Positions 50,024 to 63,246 of a DNA stretch of 64,000 bases are shown here, piece by piece (position 1 is the first letter of the stretch; every line of letters begins with the position of its first letter). The notes under the pieces were generated by a model. That model did not search any database. It was not told the origin of the DNA and saw nothing but the letters and a program-made list of their open reading frames with translations. Made by a program: the position numbers and the translations under genes. The stretch comes from Linnemannia elongata (lineage: Eukaryota > Mortierellomycota > Mortierellomycetes > Mortierellales > Mortierellaceae): positions 1,116,001-1,180,000 of the forward strand of contig JAXBDG010000014.1 in the NCBI GenBank assembly GCA_036320915.1. Direction: 5' to 3'.

Positions 50024-51694
50024 CTACTGGTACCAAATCCAGTCCAGGTTCTTCCAACTCCTCCTGGCTTCCCTGACGGTTTTCTTGTCGATAAAGTTTT
50101 TGAGGCCGCGCAGGTGTAGCTGTCTCAGTTTGGGCAGCGAACGCCATGCCATCAGAGCCTTGCTTACATTGAGGGTCCCCATCTCGTACTGTCGAATCTC
50201 CGACTCGCTCTCGGGTTGGCGTGGTTCCAGGTCCAGCTCCGGGACAGGTTCACCCCTTCCTACACGAAGAGCCAGTATGAAACTGTCTGTCGATGGAAAT
50301 GCGGGTTCGACTCTGCCCAGCCAGAGTATCTCCAACTCTGTCAGCTCTGCAATTCTTTCATACAGGGCCTTGGGCAGGACCCACTCCTTCGATTCCTCGC
50401 TCTCTTCTTGCTCCTCGTCCCCGTCATTATCCTGATGGGCTCTCTCGGGAACCGCATACCGCAACTTCAGGACCTTGAGACCAGCGCATGCCCAGGGGAT
50501 CGCAGCAGCGTTCATATCGGTCGTAGAGAGAATCGCATCGCCAATCCGCTGTCTAGTCATCATCTCGCGATCGGGACTCACTTTCTCCGTCGTGCACATC
50601 GCGTCAAAGATTTGAAGCTTAGGACACTCGGTGAGAAAGGAAAGGACCTGCACACTTGTCATTCGGCCAGCCCCCAGCATATGCACTTCCTCCAAGGTCT
50701 CTCGGTGATGTTCTAGCAACGCGCCGGCAATAACGTTGATTCCGTTCAGGCGGGACGACGAGACAAAACTCTTGAGGTTGCGACAGAGTGGAATTATTTG
50801 GGCAACAAGGGACCCTTGAATGCTGATAGAGCAAATGTTCAGATGCTGGATGTTTGTCATACGCCTTCGCATGACGGACAGCAATCCCTCGATCCAGTCG
50901 TCGTGCATAATTCCCGGGGCTACAAATCGTTCAACATGAGGCGTGTATTCGAGGAAGCGAATGAAGGCACCGCCTTCGAGCAAATACAGGCTGATAGGGA
51001 TGGACAGCTCCCTGAGAGCAAAGACAGGGCTCGTAGAGCCTGTGAGATCCAAATACTCCTGGAACTGGTTATCGGTCATCTCGGTGGCGGAAGAGTAGAG
51101 ACACTGCACTTTGAGACAGAGTCTTTCGAGCCGGAAAGAGCTCCACATGAACAGGCGGATGGAGGTATAGGTAACATAGGAAGCAGGGCTGACAATACTG
51201 AGCTCCCGTATCCGGCTATGGTTCCTGAGGACCGAACAAAACCGAGAGATGACTTCAGGTTCGAACAGGAACTGGCCAAGCTGGACAGAATAAAGTCGAG
51301 GGTTGACCTCGATCAGGTCCGAGATATATCTTGTCTGGTGCTTGTTCGTTTCGGCGTTTGAGTTGCGTCTGGGGAGACGATCGCTGGTCAAAGTCACTAA
51401 GTTGTGGCACTGATGGTCGAGTAAGGTCTTCCAGATCTGGGCAAACTCGGAGGTGACATGGATGACCTTGTCATGGTACCTGGCCAATGCAGCGAGAGAC
51501 TCGGGTCGGTGGAACTTGTTGAAGGTCGACTTGCGGTGAATGGGGATTGTCCTGTAGAGGTAGGGTGAGAAATTTTGATAAAAGTCTTTGGAGACGAGAC
51601 AGCAGCGTCGAATATCGCGCAGGGTGAGGTAGGCGCAGATCTGTTCTTGAAGTAGATGAATGTCAAACACGGTTGCTTGGGTGGTTGTAGTCAT
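50024..51694 (-). CDS. F-box-like protein with leucine-rich repeats
   Basis: A single exon of 556 aa. The N-terminus has an F-box pattern (FDIHLLQEQICAYLTLRDIR, then RCCLVSKDFYQNFSPYLYRT), without the usual LP start but with the spacing of the abundant Mortierella-type F-box/LRR proteins. Leucine-spaced segments follow across residues ~150-540 (RIRELSIVSP, HLNICSISIQ, LEVLKLRYA-like, RQLHLRGLKNF). By family it would be an SCF ubiquitin-ligase substrate receptor; the target is unknown. There is no signal peptide. It is intronless, unlike most genes here, as is common for members of expanded families. Confidence 0.72.
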   Translation of the reverse strand: MTTTTQATVFDIHLLQEQICAYLTLRDIRRCCLVSKDFYQNFSPYLYRTIPIHRKSTFNKFHRPESLAALARYHDKVIHVTSEFAQIWKTLLDHQCHNLVTLTSDRLPRRNSNAETNKHQTRYISDLIEVNPRLYSVQLGQFLFEPEVISRFCSVLRNHSRIRELSIVSPASYVTYTSIRLFMWSSFRLERLCLKVQCLYSSATEMTDNQFQEYLDLTGSTSPVFALRELSIPISLYLLEGGAFIRFLEYTPHVERFVAPGIMHDDWIEGLLSVMRRRMTNIQHLNICSISIQGSLVAQIIPLCRNLKSFVSSSRLNGINVIAGALLEHHRETLEEVHMLGAGRMTSVQVLSFLTECPKLQIFDAMCTTEKVSPDREMMTRQRIGDAILSTTDMNAAAIPWACAGLKVLKLRYAVPERAHQDNDGDEEQEESEESKEWVLPKALYERIAELTELEILWLGRVEPAFPSTDSFILALRVGRGEPVPELDLEPRQPESESEIRQYEMGTLNVSKALMAWRSLPKLRQLHLRGLKNFIDKKTVREARRSWKNLDWIWYQ

Positions 51695-52337
51695 GGTGGT
51701 TGGTCAACGGCGGAAGGGGTGAGATGCAATGAAGGTTGTTGATGGAAAAAGTAATAAAGAAGAGAATGGGATCTTAATTGGAGGGATGACCCTTTATTTT
51801 ATTCTCCAGTAAAAAGAAAGGCCTAACTGACTAAAGGTCAGCGGGAGTCCCGGAGTTCAGGCAGGGTGTGGCTGTGAATGAAGGAGGGATGTAGCTGCCG
51901 TAAGGTATTTTTGCTAAGGAAGGCAACTGAGCCAGCTGGAATGGTCATGATGACTATCGGATCCCAGTGTCTGCAGCCTTGGTCTGCCTCCTGCGCCTCG
52001 CAGATACAACAATCTCCAAAAGATTGCGAATTGATCAACCTAAGCGAACAACCATAGACGCGTTTACGTTTTATCAGCCAAGTCGCGAAGGATCAACTGC
52101 ATGGTTCCTGAACTATGAAACGTGGCCGTCCTCTGACTGGTCAAGCCTAAGATTCAGTCCGCAGAAACGTCACATTCGAATTATCAGCTTGGACAAGAGA
52201 GCGCCCTTTTCTTTCAGACAACACACATACATCTCCAACACCTGCAAGTCCTCATCACCAGGATCCACATCAAGGACAACACAAAGGACACACACACAGG
52301 AACATCGACAAGTTCTCTCCTCCTCGGCATCGCTTCA
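51695..52337. promoter_or_regulatory. Divergent upstream region of the F-box-like gene and GPI16
   Basis: About 640 bp between outward-facing starts. No gene is seen. CA-rich leader sequence (52210-52320) precedes the GPI16 start. Confidence 0.35.
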
Positions 52338-54812
52338 ATGCGCGCATCATCACCTTGTCTGCTCCTCCTCTCAGGCGCAGTCCTGGCCCTGTCAGCCGCT
52401 GCGTCCACCACTACAGACTCTATTCCAATCCTCAAGGCACCCGAGGCATTCCATGAACAACTTGTCCTCAAACCCCTCAACGACGGCAGTGTCTACAGTC
52501 ACTTCCAGTTCACAACTCATATCGGGACCATGATGGATGACGACCACTTTGACGGCGCCGCCTCGAATCTTTGTAAGCAAGACATGAAACACGGACCTGA
52601 TCAGCATTGTTCATGTTCATCGGCTTAGACTCAAGGGACACGAAACCGCGGCAAGGCACAACGTAAAGACGAAAGCACATGAACTAATGATCAAACTATA
52701 TTTCTTACATTTGCGCATTAATTGGGTCGTTGATAATAGTCAAGCATTATAACTTGTTTCCTCGGTCTATTGGCCAGATTTTACACAGCTTTGAGGTCGA
52801 AGAACTACATCTGACGTTCACGCAGGGGCGGTGGCAGTACAGCGACTGGGGTTACCCGCTAGCACCCTCGGCGGGCACAGGGGTGGAGCTTTGGGCATGG
52901 TTGAATGACGACAAACGACAGTATGTTAACAATGACCATGATGGCCTTCTTGTTTCTTTGTAGTGAATGGGTGCCTTACAAGAACCAACTATGAAAGTAC
53001 TTAACTCGTTCTTCCAATTCAACCTTATAGAACTGAAGAGCACTGGAAAGGACTGACCAACACATTATCGGGACTATTCTGCGCATCTCTCAACTTTATC
53101 GACGATACAATCACGACCGAGCCCAAGCTGTCGTTCAGGAACGAAGGACTGTACAACACCCATTCTGTGCCAACTACATCACACAACAAAAACAACGCAA
53201 CCATCCCCAGGAAACTGCGCTACGGATCACTGCCACACGAGAATGTTTGCACAGAGAACTTGACGCCATGGATCAAGTTGCTACCCTGCAAGTCCAAGGC
53301 TGGAATCGCTTCGCTCCTTAAGTCTCACAAGCTCTTTGATACGCGGTTCTATTCTATGGCAGTCCATGTCCGATCAGTCTGCGAGGTATGTCAATCGTGC
53401 CTGTTCATTGCTTGGCAGTATTCATATGATCGGGCATTCTGTGTTTCTGCGCCGTGAATACGCAACTAATAATTGGCGTGTATGTTTACTGTTCAATTAT
53501 TTAGGATGAGAAATGCAGGGTCAGAAGTCTGGAACTGATTCAAACCATCACGGCAGTATTTGATGTCGCTAGACACGACGGAAGCTTTGACTGGTCACTC
53601 TCGGGATTGTTTGAGCGTGAAATCACTCAGAGCTGTCCCCTGGCGTCGACTTCGAAAGTCATTGTGAACTTGCCTCAGACTGCTGACGTTGAGAACCAGT
53701 ACTCGCTTGTCCCTCACCCACCTCAAGGCATTCATTCTGAAGGTTCAGGAGATAAAAAGCAGGAGATTGCTGTCTACGACCTTCAAAAGGTTCTTCCGGG
53801 AACTACCTCACCCTTCCAGCTTGCGTTGCATTGGGAAGGCTCTCGTCCTAAGTTAGGTACGCAGAACAAATGCGCCTCAAGCACTTAAAAGGCGTTGTCT
53901 TTAGATGTCCTGCAAACACTGACGTTGTGATATCTATTTCTTTTATTTATTTTTGTTAGTCCGTGCTATCACCCCAGGAATTGTCGCCCAACGTTATTTC
54001 ACTGGATTTGGACAGGAGCGTGGAGGATTGGCTATTGAGATCCGCAACAACAACTCGCAGGATATCGAAGCCGTCTACCTGGATACCTTGCCTTGGTACC
54101 TTAAGCTGTACTTGCACACCTTTAGCATTCAGCTGAACGGCAATAGCATGGACAACCAACGAGGTGAATTTTCGTTTCAATTTCACTTTTCACATCAAGG
54201 AACTGTTGTTGTTTGAAGGTTTTGTTAAAGCGAATCCTTTTGTTGATCTACTGGAATGCAATAGACCTTGTGCAAAAGATGTTCTATCAGCCCGCAGTCG
54301 ACAGATCCCGCCCCGCAGTCCTGGAATTGGCTCTCAGACTCCCTGCAAACTCGCTGGTCAAGTTCACAGTATCCTTCGACAAGGTCTTCTTGAAGTATAC
54401 CGAGCATAGACCAGATGCAAATCGAGGCTTCGATGTAGGCTACGCAGTCATCACGGCCCAACTTCCGCGAGAACAAGGACAAATCGGGTTTGGCGGTTTG
54501 GACCATTTGAGGATATACCAGGAACGTGAGGCAGGCCTTGTTCAAGGTCGCCGTAGTGGTAACCAGGAAAAGGAGGAAAAGGAAGGAGAGACGGACAAGA
54601 TGAGGGTGTACACGGACACGTTGCTTGTGAGTCTTCCTACACCAGATTTTTCGATGCCCTACAATGTGATTACGATGACCTGTACAGTTATCTCGCTATT
54701 CTTTGGGTCAGTCTTTAACCTGATGATGCGGAACTTTGAGGTCGTTAAGCCTTCGTCGTCGTCATCCAAGAAGAGTGGAAAGGGTAAAGAGAAGGCCGAG
54801 AAAACCGAGTGA
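52338..54812 (+). CDS. GPI16: GPI transamidase subunit GPI16 / PIG-T
   Basis: A subunit of the ER-membrane GPI transamidase, which attaches GPI anchors to proteins; PIG-T is disulfide-linked to the catalytic Gpi8/PIG-K. Exons are 52338-52572, 52740-52920, 53031-53385, 53505-53856, 53960-54163 and 54265-54812, giving 624 aa. The signal peptide is residues 1-~22, followed by EAFHEQLVLKPLNDGSVYSH, HYNLFPRSIGQIL, LHLTFTQGRWQYSDWGYP and the Cys-flanked ENLTPWIKLLPC block. Later come PDANRGFDVGYAV and LLVSLPTPDFSMPYNVIT, leading into one transmembrane helix at ~577-596 and a short Ser/Lys cytosolic tail. Exon 6 starts at DLVQKMFYQPAVDR; the open frame just upstream is intron. All phases agree. Confidence 0.95.
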
Positions 54813-57800
54813 AATAAACCCCCCAGGTCTTGTTTTCCTTCCATTGTCCATTATCCATTGTTTGTTGTGTATGTGAACAATATTTGTATTGAGTTCTCGT
54901 TTACTATTGAGTCAACGTCCTTCGACCGTTCGAATCCAAAGTAGACGCCTGGACCCTCTCTTCAAAGTGTAGCCTCTCTTACCCTTGAAGTGTGCTTAAG
55001 GAGTGCTCGCTCGATCTTCACTTTGACCCCCTGACCCGGGCTCTCCGTCTCCCTTCTCTCTTTTCTTTGAGCCTTCCCTGACTCGGGCGGACTTTGTTCA
55101 TCGAAACCTACTCCTACTACTCTCCCTCCTGTTCCCTCGCTCTCTCCACATTTTTTAGTCAACAGAAAAAGAAGTGCTCGTGCTCGTGAAAGAATATCAG
55201 AGTGTGCGCGCGACATACTTATTCCTCCACATTCCCCCTCTTTTTCACACAGGTTAAAACAAAGTGTAATTCATACTTCACGATACAACTGCCATGAGGT
55301 ATCGGCGCCCATTTCTTGTTAGTCTGGACAAATGGGTTAAGGAAAACTAGCTGACTACCGCCTGCACTTTTATTTCCCGGAAGGAGCCTTTTCTTTTCTT
55401 CTCACTTCTTTCCTCTCACCATCCTCCTTTTCATGTTTTCGAATTTTTCCATGCTGTGACACTTGAATTATACAACAAGATTAAAGGGTCTTCAACTTCT
55501 CTTACGTGATTTTTGTGTTCATAAATATTGTGCCTTTTGTGTCTGGGCCCAGCCAGAATGGTAAAGGAAGGGAAGGGATGTTGATGACAAACTAACACGC
55601 TAGAACCATAAAAAACGCCAATAATGTGAGCTGCGAGAAAGAAGAAATGGCATGCATTACAGACATGCCCACACATGCATCTTATCTGACCAAGAAAGTA
55701 TGTAGTCGAATGTCACTAGGAGGAAGGGAGAGACCTTAATGGATTATACATGCAAGACCACTTGCATCCTCTTATTCTTTTTCTTCATTTCTTCTCTCAT
55801 CTCACAAGTGGTCGTGTTCTGATGCTTTCATTTTTTTTTTTACTCGTCTGTCCTTTCACTTACCCAACGTCTCCCATGGATTTCACGAGAACGGGAAAGG
55901 TCAAAGCATGTGCGATGCCAAAAGTGGGAGAAAAGGACAAAATGACAAAAAAAACAATGACAAAAAAAAGGGGGGAGGTAGAGGAGGAGTGGCAAGAGAG
56001 AGGGGAACCGCTCCGGTTGGTGGTTGGTTAGTCAGTTGTTCAAACATCGTATGTTACGTCCAAGCAACGGTGAAAGTCGAACAGCATGTTACCTTCTTGT
56101 TTATGGCGTGTTTTTAAAAAGCTAGATTCCATTGCTTTTGTTTTTGTTTTTTGTTTGTGCACAAAGAAACAAACAAACACACGCGCCCCCTACTGTTTGC
56201 TTTCATCTTCTCTTGTTGTTCTTCTCCCCTATCGTTCGCCCCCGACTGTCTCTTCCTCATATTTTTGCTTCTCTTGGAGCACTGACTCCATTTCTGTTTT
56301 TGTCGGTGGATAAAGTTCAAACGCCGGGAAGATAGATGTGGGTGAAAGGAAAACAAAAAAAAAAGTACTCAAAGTGACAGTGCGGCCACAACCCTGGCAG
56401 AAATGGCACAATGTGTGCGCGCCATGAAAAAAAAAAAAAAAAGATGAAGAATGGAGGATGGAACTCTATAACAAGAGAAAGGAAAAGAGAGGGTGTACCT
56501 GTGTATGTAAAGCTTTTAAATAATGGAGACTGCAAATGTTCTTACTCCACGTTATGGGCCCAACAGCCCATCTAAACTGTATGTGGTGGCGCACATACTT
56601 CCGAGGCAGGCCGGCTCATCAGCTCAAAGTAGACAAAAAGCAAGAACGCTCAGCGCAGTGGGCCTACAGCGGAGAAACACACATGCTGGGAGCAGTTATG
56701 AATCCCCGAGAGAAAAGAAAACACAATGCAAAGTGCGATCGAGCACATAGAAGTAGACAAGGCAAAACAAAAAGCAAACACAGAGTAGCTTGTTAGGGAG
56801 CTGCACAGAGAAAAGAAGGAAGGAGATGTGAAGGGGGAAGTGTAAACAAACAGCAAAACAATAATCTATTAGATATTTGCTGAACAAGCATTTATGCCGT
56901 CGTTGCACTCCTTCTTTCAAGACGGTCAAGGAGGTTATGCGGCCCTCATTGTTTGTAGCACACGATATAGCATATATGTGTCTAAGAGGGAGTAATAGGG
57001 GATGTGGAAGGAGTACAGGCCTCTACCGCGTACTATGACAGATCATGGAGCAACAAGGTTTTTGTCTTGAGAGCAATTGAAAAGGGAAGGGAAACGGTGG
57101 AGAGAGACAGAGACAAAGGTGAAGGCGTGTTTGTGTATGTGTAGGATAGAGGCGCGGCGAAAGGGAACAACAGAATGACAAAAACCAAACAAACAAACAA
57201 ACAAACAACCTATCGAGACAAAGAGAGAAAAGGAAAACTACAAAAGAAACTCCCACAGGCAAGCAAATCATGTCTGGTCAAGCATGTATGGGCGTTAGTC
57301 TTTATGTTTATCGCTTACTGCTGGATGATTTGCTTTTGTATCGCAGTCGATTATACATGTTCTTGAGGGCAGACAAGGCGAGTATGTTCGGCAGAAAGGC
57401 GTGGAATAGAAGAGAGATGTTCTCAGGGACAAAACTTGCCATTACACCCAAAACATATGCAAACCCCACCCTTACCAAAAGGTGTACACATGTCCAGGTA
57501 TATGTAGTAGATGGCTCGTCCTACTCCAGGCAATACAATGGGTAATCGTATGCTTTATGTGCGCCCTCGGGATGTCCTGATTATGAACACGCATGCAGGT
57601 TGTACCTTCATCCTTAGACCCTTCGGTTCTTTGCAGGCGGTATAAAAAGGCTAGACTGTCCCCCCCATCGGAATCTGGCCCTTGGCACAATCCTCGATTC
57701 GCTCCCTTCGTCAAACTTTGGCCCCTCTCCCTCCCTGTCGTCCCTCTTCTCCTCTTTCTTGCGGGCTAGGTCTCCACTTATCCGTCACATTCTCTACCCC

Positions 57801-57852
57801 CCTCCTCCCATCCAAAGAACCTTAGCCCTTTTACTTTTAAAGACCCTCAACA
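54813..57852. other. Long intergenic region, no gene seen
   Basis: 3 kb between GPI16 and the DUF3712-like gene, both on the plus strand. It contains A and T tracts (56425-56441 and others) and short ORFs without family character. The last ~250 bp are CT-rich leader with a TATA box at 57641. Confidence 0.45.
57641..57650 (+). promoter_or_regulatory. TATA box of the DUF3712-like gene
   Basis: TATAAAAAGG, 212 bp upstream of the start codon, followed by a pyrimidine-rich leader. Confidence 0.6.
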
Positions 57853-60800
57853 ATGGCATTCGACATTCGTGAGGAAGATGAACAGCACGAAGAGTTTGAC
57901 GAGTATGAAGATGTCAAGCAGCCCAACCGCCCTAAGTTCTATCGCCGTCGCAAGTTCTGGATATGTTGTATCCCTACGACCATCATCGGTATCATCATTG
58001 CTGTTGTTCTGGCTCTCTATGTCATCATGCCCAAGATTGCCCAGGGCCTCATGAACAAGGCCACCATCAACTTTACGCAGATTGTAAGTCTCTTTCTTGC
58101 ATTTTTGCTTGTATCTCTGATATGAAGGGTACATTGCCTGGCTCTTTCAGGGACAATACGAGTGAAAGGAGAAAAGAGGGTACGCCTATGCAGTTCCTAA
58201 CAAATATCTGTATCATCCCTTCTATTTGCATCTGCCCCTTTTTCCTCCTCAACTCTCCATCCTTCCTTCCTGCGCCACCAACTTGCATCTTCTTACTATT
58301 GGTCGCACCGCCCCATCATTTGTCTCACCAACCAATGTGAATCGTGTATAGGACATCACCAACCCCACTGCCACTTCGATGGACATTGCGATGGTCGGAG
58401 ACATGGACAAGACCGGCCCCTTCCACGCCGATATCTCTTTCCCCGGCACTGTCACTGTCTCTTGGAACAACAAAGTCCTCGGTACCACTGTCATTCCCGG
58501 CACAAGCACCGCCTCGTAAGTCGTCTTTTAGCCCTTTGTTGTTGCTTAATGGATCATGTCCTTTATTCTCGTGATCCTCGCAACCACTCGGTTGTAGGTG
58601 TCGCGCCCTTTCCCTTCTTTTGTTGCCACCCACATGATATGCTGCTAAGACCGTGCTGCTGTTTCTCTCCTTGAATTCTTCCTATCATCACCATCTAGCG
58701 GTGGACATGGTGCTCTGAACTTGCAGAGTAGCTTCCAGATCTCCGACGCCGCGGCATTCTCAGAGTTCTCTGCCTACATGCTCAATGCCGAGACTTTTGT
58801 CTGGCACCTCTCAGGAAAGCTTAATGTCAAGGCTCTTGGCCACACTGTCAAGGACCTCGATCTGGACAAGGACATTACTGTCAACGGTAAGCATAAGCAA
58901 CTCTTTTTCTCTTTCTCTCTTCTCTATAATCCATTTTCCACTCCTACTCCTCACAATCTCTATACCTTTTAAGTACCCATACGCATACTCATATTTTTCT
59001 ATTGCTCCTCAATTCAAATCATGCAGCATTCCATGGGCTCTCAGGTATCAAGATCGAAAAGTTCGCTCTCCCTGGTGATGACCCTACTGGAAAGGGTATC
59101 CTCGTCAACATCGACACCACCGTCAACAACCCCTCCGCCATCCAGATGTACATGGGTGCCCTCACTCTCGCCATCTCCTACAAGGACACCCTCATGGGAT
59201 ACGTCACCTCTTCTAACTTGACCATGGTCCGTGGTCCCCAGACCTTGAGCATGAAGGGCTACCTCGTCCCTCAGTCCACCCCCGAGGGTCTCGCTATCAC
59301 GTCCGAGATGATGTCGCGCTACATCGGCAACGTGGTCACCGACACTATTGCCACTGGTTTCGAGGTCAAGCCTGACGGTGTCAACTCGATCGAGTGGCTG
59401 TCGACCGCCGTCAAGCAGCTCAAGTTGACTGTTCCTCTTCAGAGCCCAGCCCCCTTGCAGCTCATCAAGTCCTTGAACCTCGGAGCCTTGGGTCTCACCT
59501 TCACTCCCCCGACCGCATACCAGCCTGCCACTACCTCCACTGGAGTCATTGCCAACTACTCTCTTCCCGACGGTTTCGGTTTCAACATTGCCTTCACCCA
59601 GGTCGCTAACTCGTTTACTATTACTCGCGGTGGCGTCGCTGTTGCCAGCTTGAACTCGAGCTACAACCCTTCCACCTCCAACATGGCATCTGGCACCTTG
59701 ACCTTTAATCTGTTACAGACCCCTCTTGTTGTCGATCAAGCTTCGCAGACAGCCTTCCAGGAGTTCAACCGCGACTTGACTGTCGGTGCTGATCTTCCCT
59801 TCAACGTTGTCGGTCAGGCCTCGGTCTATGCCAACACCTCGATCGGCACAGTCAACCTGGTCAACATTCCCTTCAACGCCTCGACTGCTCTCAGCGGACT
59901 CCAGAGTCTTGCCAACCCCGCTCCTTCAATCGCCGCTTTGCAGGTTGTCTCTGGCACGACCACTGAGCTTACCATGGCGATCACCGTTGTGATTGTGAAC
60001 CCCTCGTCGATCTCACTTAGCGCTGGAGACATTGTGCTGAGCCTGGTCTACAAGGGTGTCGCCCTCGGCACTGTGACCATGCCCAACTTGGCCATTGTCC
60101 CTGGTGCCAACACCATCCAAGCCTCGTCGTCGATCAATCCTGCTGCTTCGCCTGAGGGTATGGAGCTGTTGACCTTGTACACCAGCGGTGCCGGTGCCAC
60201 TGTCAGCATTGTCGGTACTCCCACCAGCACTGCTGTCGAGTCGCTCAACCTTGCCTTTGGTGCATTGAACATTCAGACACAGATGCCTGGTCTCCCTACC
60301 AAGCTCCTCGCTGGTGCCTCGCTTGTTGTTCTCGACACCACCCTTGTCGATGGTCTCGCTCAGACTGTGGTCACTGTCAACAACCCCTTTACTCCTCCCA
60401 TGACCATCTTGTCGATTGATTCCAAGATCACCTTCAACGGCGTCGCTCTTGGATCTGTTGTCTCGACCTTTGGCACTCCTCCAGTTATCCCCGGTGTTGG
60501 AGCTGGCACCATCACCGCGCCTCTTCTTATGAACACCAACCCTCACGATCTTGTCACCTTGATCCGCGCCCAGGCTGTCTCTAATGGGTTGAACACTGCT
60601 GCCTTTGACGGTCTGCTTGCTCTCCAGGCTGGCGGCAACCCCTCGCCTGATTTGTTTATTGGTTTCAATGTCGCCGACTTTGTGACCAAGGCCATGGCTG
60701 GACTCGTTGTCGACATCACCATGACCACCACTGTCAAGGTCGGCGACTACCAGGTCACGATGCCCTACACTCAGACCGGTGTCCCCACTGGCACTGACCA

Positions 60801-63246
60801 GACCATCCTCAAGTTGATCCCTGTTGTCGGTACTCCGATCGCCCAGATCCTTGTCAATGGCTCTGCTCTTGCCTTTGATGCCATCACGCTGATCAACCCC
60901 ACCGAGAGCAGCTTCTCTACTGACATTGTCGGCGCCATCACCAAGACCGGACCTCTGGATGCCGAGATTGTGTTCCCCAACCCTCTCACCGTGTCGTACA
61001 ACGGCAAGGCGCTCGGATCGATGGCGATGCCCACTGTCAAGGCGATCGCCAACCAGGGTGCTGCCTTGGACCTGAAGAACGTCCCCTTCACTATCTCTGA
61101 TGGCGCAGCATTTGCTGATTTCACCAGTTTTGCTCTGAACAACGAGAAGTTTGAATGGACGATCTCGACCACTGGAATTGTTGTCAACGCCATGGGAGCC
61201 TCTCTCCCTGGCGTGTCGATGACCAAGACTGTGACCCTCGATGGCTTCAACAAGCTACCTGGCCTGCAGCTGCTGAACTACGTTATCAACTCTATCGACG
61301 CCGAAGGTCTCCACATGGTCATCAGCGCCACGTTGAACAACCCCTCCACCATTGGTATGACTATCCCTGTCTCGCAGTTCAATACCCAGTTCCATGGTGT
61401 TGTTCTCGGACCAGCATTCGCCTACAACATGGCCTTGATTCCCCACAGCAGTTCGAGCTTCGCCCTGAACGCCACCATCACCGCAGACGGAACCAACAAG
61501 AAACCATACCTGGAGGGCATTTTTCACAACGCGTTGACTGGTGTTGCTACTCCCCTCGAGGCTAAGGGTGTCGCCGCCCCGGGCGTCTCGTGGTTGGATA
61601 CTGCCATCAAGAGTCTTCTGTTGAACACTGCCCTTCCTCCTCTTCAGGAGCCTCCAATTTCGTCAGTTGCGATCAACTCGATGGAGATGGACTTTGCATG
61701 CGATACCTGTGTCTGGGCTCCCACCGCCATCTCGAGTATCACCGCTGATACCAAGCTCCCTTTCGCCAATGGCGCACCCATCGAGCAGCTTGCCCAGAAC
61801 ATCCAGATCTTAGACAACAAGGGCCGTGTCGTTGGTACCCTCAAGACCGATTACTCTGACGCCATCCCTTCAGGGTCCAAGGTCTCTACCATTACCAAGG
61901 CTGCTCCTTTGGTCATCGCTGACGGCTCCCACGACATCTATACGGAGTTCATCAGCGACTTGAACCAGGCTACGAAGTACGAGGTTGGTCTCCGTGGCAG
62001 TGCGGACTCGGTCTTGAACCTCGGAGCTCTCGGCAAGATCAACGTCAATAGTATCCCTATCGACGTCAAGGCCTCTTTGGACGGTCTCCAGGGACTCAAC
62101 AACATAAAATTCTTAACTTTGGTCAACTTCTTCCTTGGTGATCAATACATGGAAGTCAGTAGCTCTGTCAACATCCACAACCCAAGTCAGCTCACCCTCA
62201 ACATTGGCGATCTCCACTTGGTTGCGGGTCAAGAAGGCTTCACTGATAACGAGAGATTCGGAGTCGCATTTGTCAAGGGTCTCCGCCTCGTCCCTGGAGA
62301 CAACATTCTTGTCAATGTTGTCACCGCTCCCAGTGCCGATCCCAAAACCACCAAGTTCGGGACAGATATCAACGTACGAGAAGTAACTCTCAACATGTGG
62401 GCAGATGACAAGTCGACAAGCAACCCAGCCCTGAATGCTGGATTGGCGTCTCTCCGTCAAAGCGTACTCTTGCCTGTATTCCTTATGACCGACGCTCCAA
62501 AGGCCTACGCCAACGAATGGTCTCTCAAGGTCCTGGATTCTACTGTGAATGATGGCCTGGTCGAGGTTTCCACCGTTCTTGGCAACCCTTACTTTGTCGA
62601 TATGACCGTTGTCGGTGACGCCAAGATATCCGAGTCATACTCTGCCAGTGACCCATCCTACTTTGGAATCTCAACTGGAACCAGTTTCGAGTTCACTCAG
62701 TTGATGTTCCTGCCAGATTTCTCGTTTACCGTCAAAGCGGGCCAGTCGCTCCCTATCACCTTCAAGTTGAAGCTCCGGACAAATAGTCTCAATGCAGCTA
62801 CACTTGTGGATCGCATGAATACCCTTATCAACCTTGGCGCCTCTGGATCCTTTAACAAGGCGTACGTCAACTGGACTCCTAAGGTGACCCTGACTACCAT
62901 GAATGGCTTCCTGTATCCAGATTTTTCCACCGCTTCAGCCTATCCGGAGACGGGCTTTATGACACTCAAGGTTGGATCCGACTTCCCCATGATCAAGGAC
63001 TGGTTCTACAAACAGTTCAACATCACCACTACCCCTACAGTCCTCCCTCTTCCTACCTCAACAACAGAGACAGTTCTTCCTTCACCTACTTCCACGTCTT
63101 TGCCTCCATCGCCTCCAGTCATTGTTCCCACCCCCACCCCCACCCCCACCCCCAGTCCCAGTCCCAGCCCCAGCCCATCTTCTTCGCCCGCTGTTTCACC
63201 TTCACCCGTGGTGTCTCCTCCACCCGAGGCCTCACCCACTGCCTAA
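57853..63246 (+). CDS. Large type II membrane protein with repeated LEA-2/DUF3712-like units (Tag1-like)
   Basis: Exons are 57853-58083, 58352-58515, 58699-58886 and 59027-63246, giving 1600 aa with agreeing phases. An acidic N-terminus (DEQHEEFDEYED) and basic RRRK precede one transmembrane helix at ~35-59, so the bulk should be luminal or outside. The rest is a series of related beta-rich units of roughly 200-300 residues. Each has a 'NP(S/F)' element such as NTTVNNPSAIQMYMGALTL-like or NPSTIGMTIPVSQFNTQFHG, then 'G..LG.....' and 'DAAAFSEFSAYML'-type segments. This pattern matches fungal DUF3712 proteins, of which yeast Tag1 (vacuolar membrane, autophagy termination) is one. The end is a Pro/Ser/Thr tail (PTPTPTPSPSPSPSP), wall- or glycosylation-like. 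Function here is inferred only. Confidence 0.78.

Noticed and set aside
54164..54264. Open frame upstream of GPI16 exon 6
   Set aside because: It has a GTGAAT donor at its start and an ATAG acceptor at its end. The family alignment resumes only at DLVQKMFYQPA.
54930..54965. GTTCGAATCC, resembling a tRNA B box
   Set aside because: No matching A box, acceptor stem or cloverleaf pairing was found in the preceding ~60 bases.
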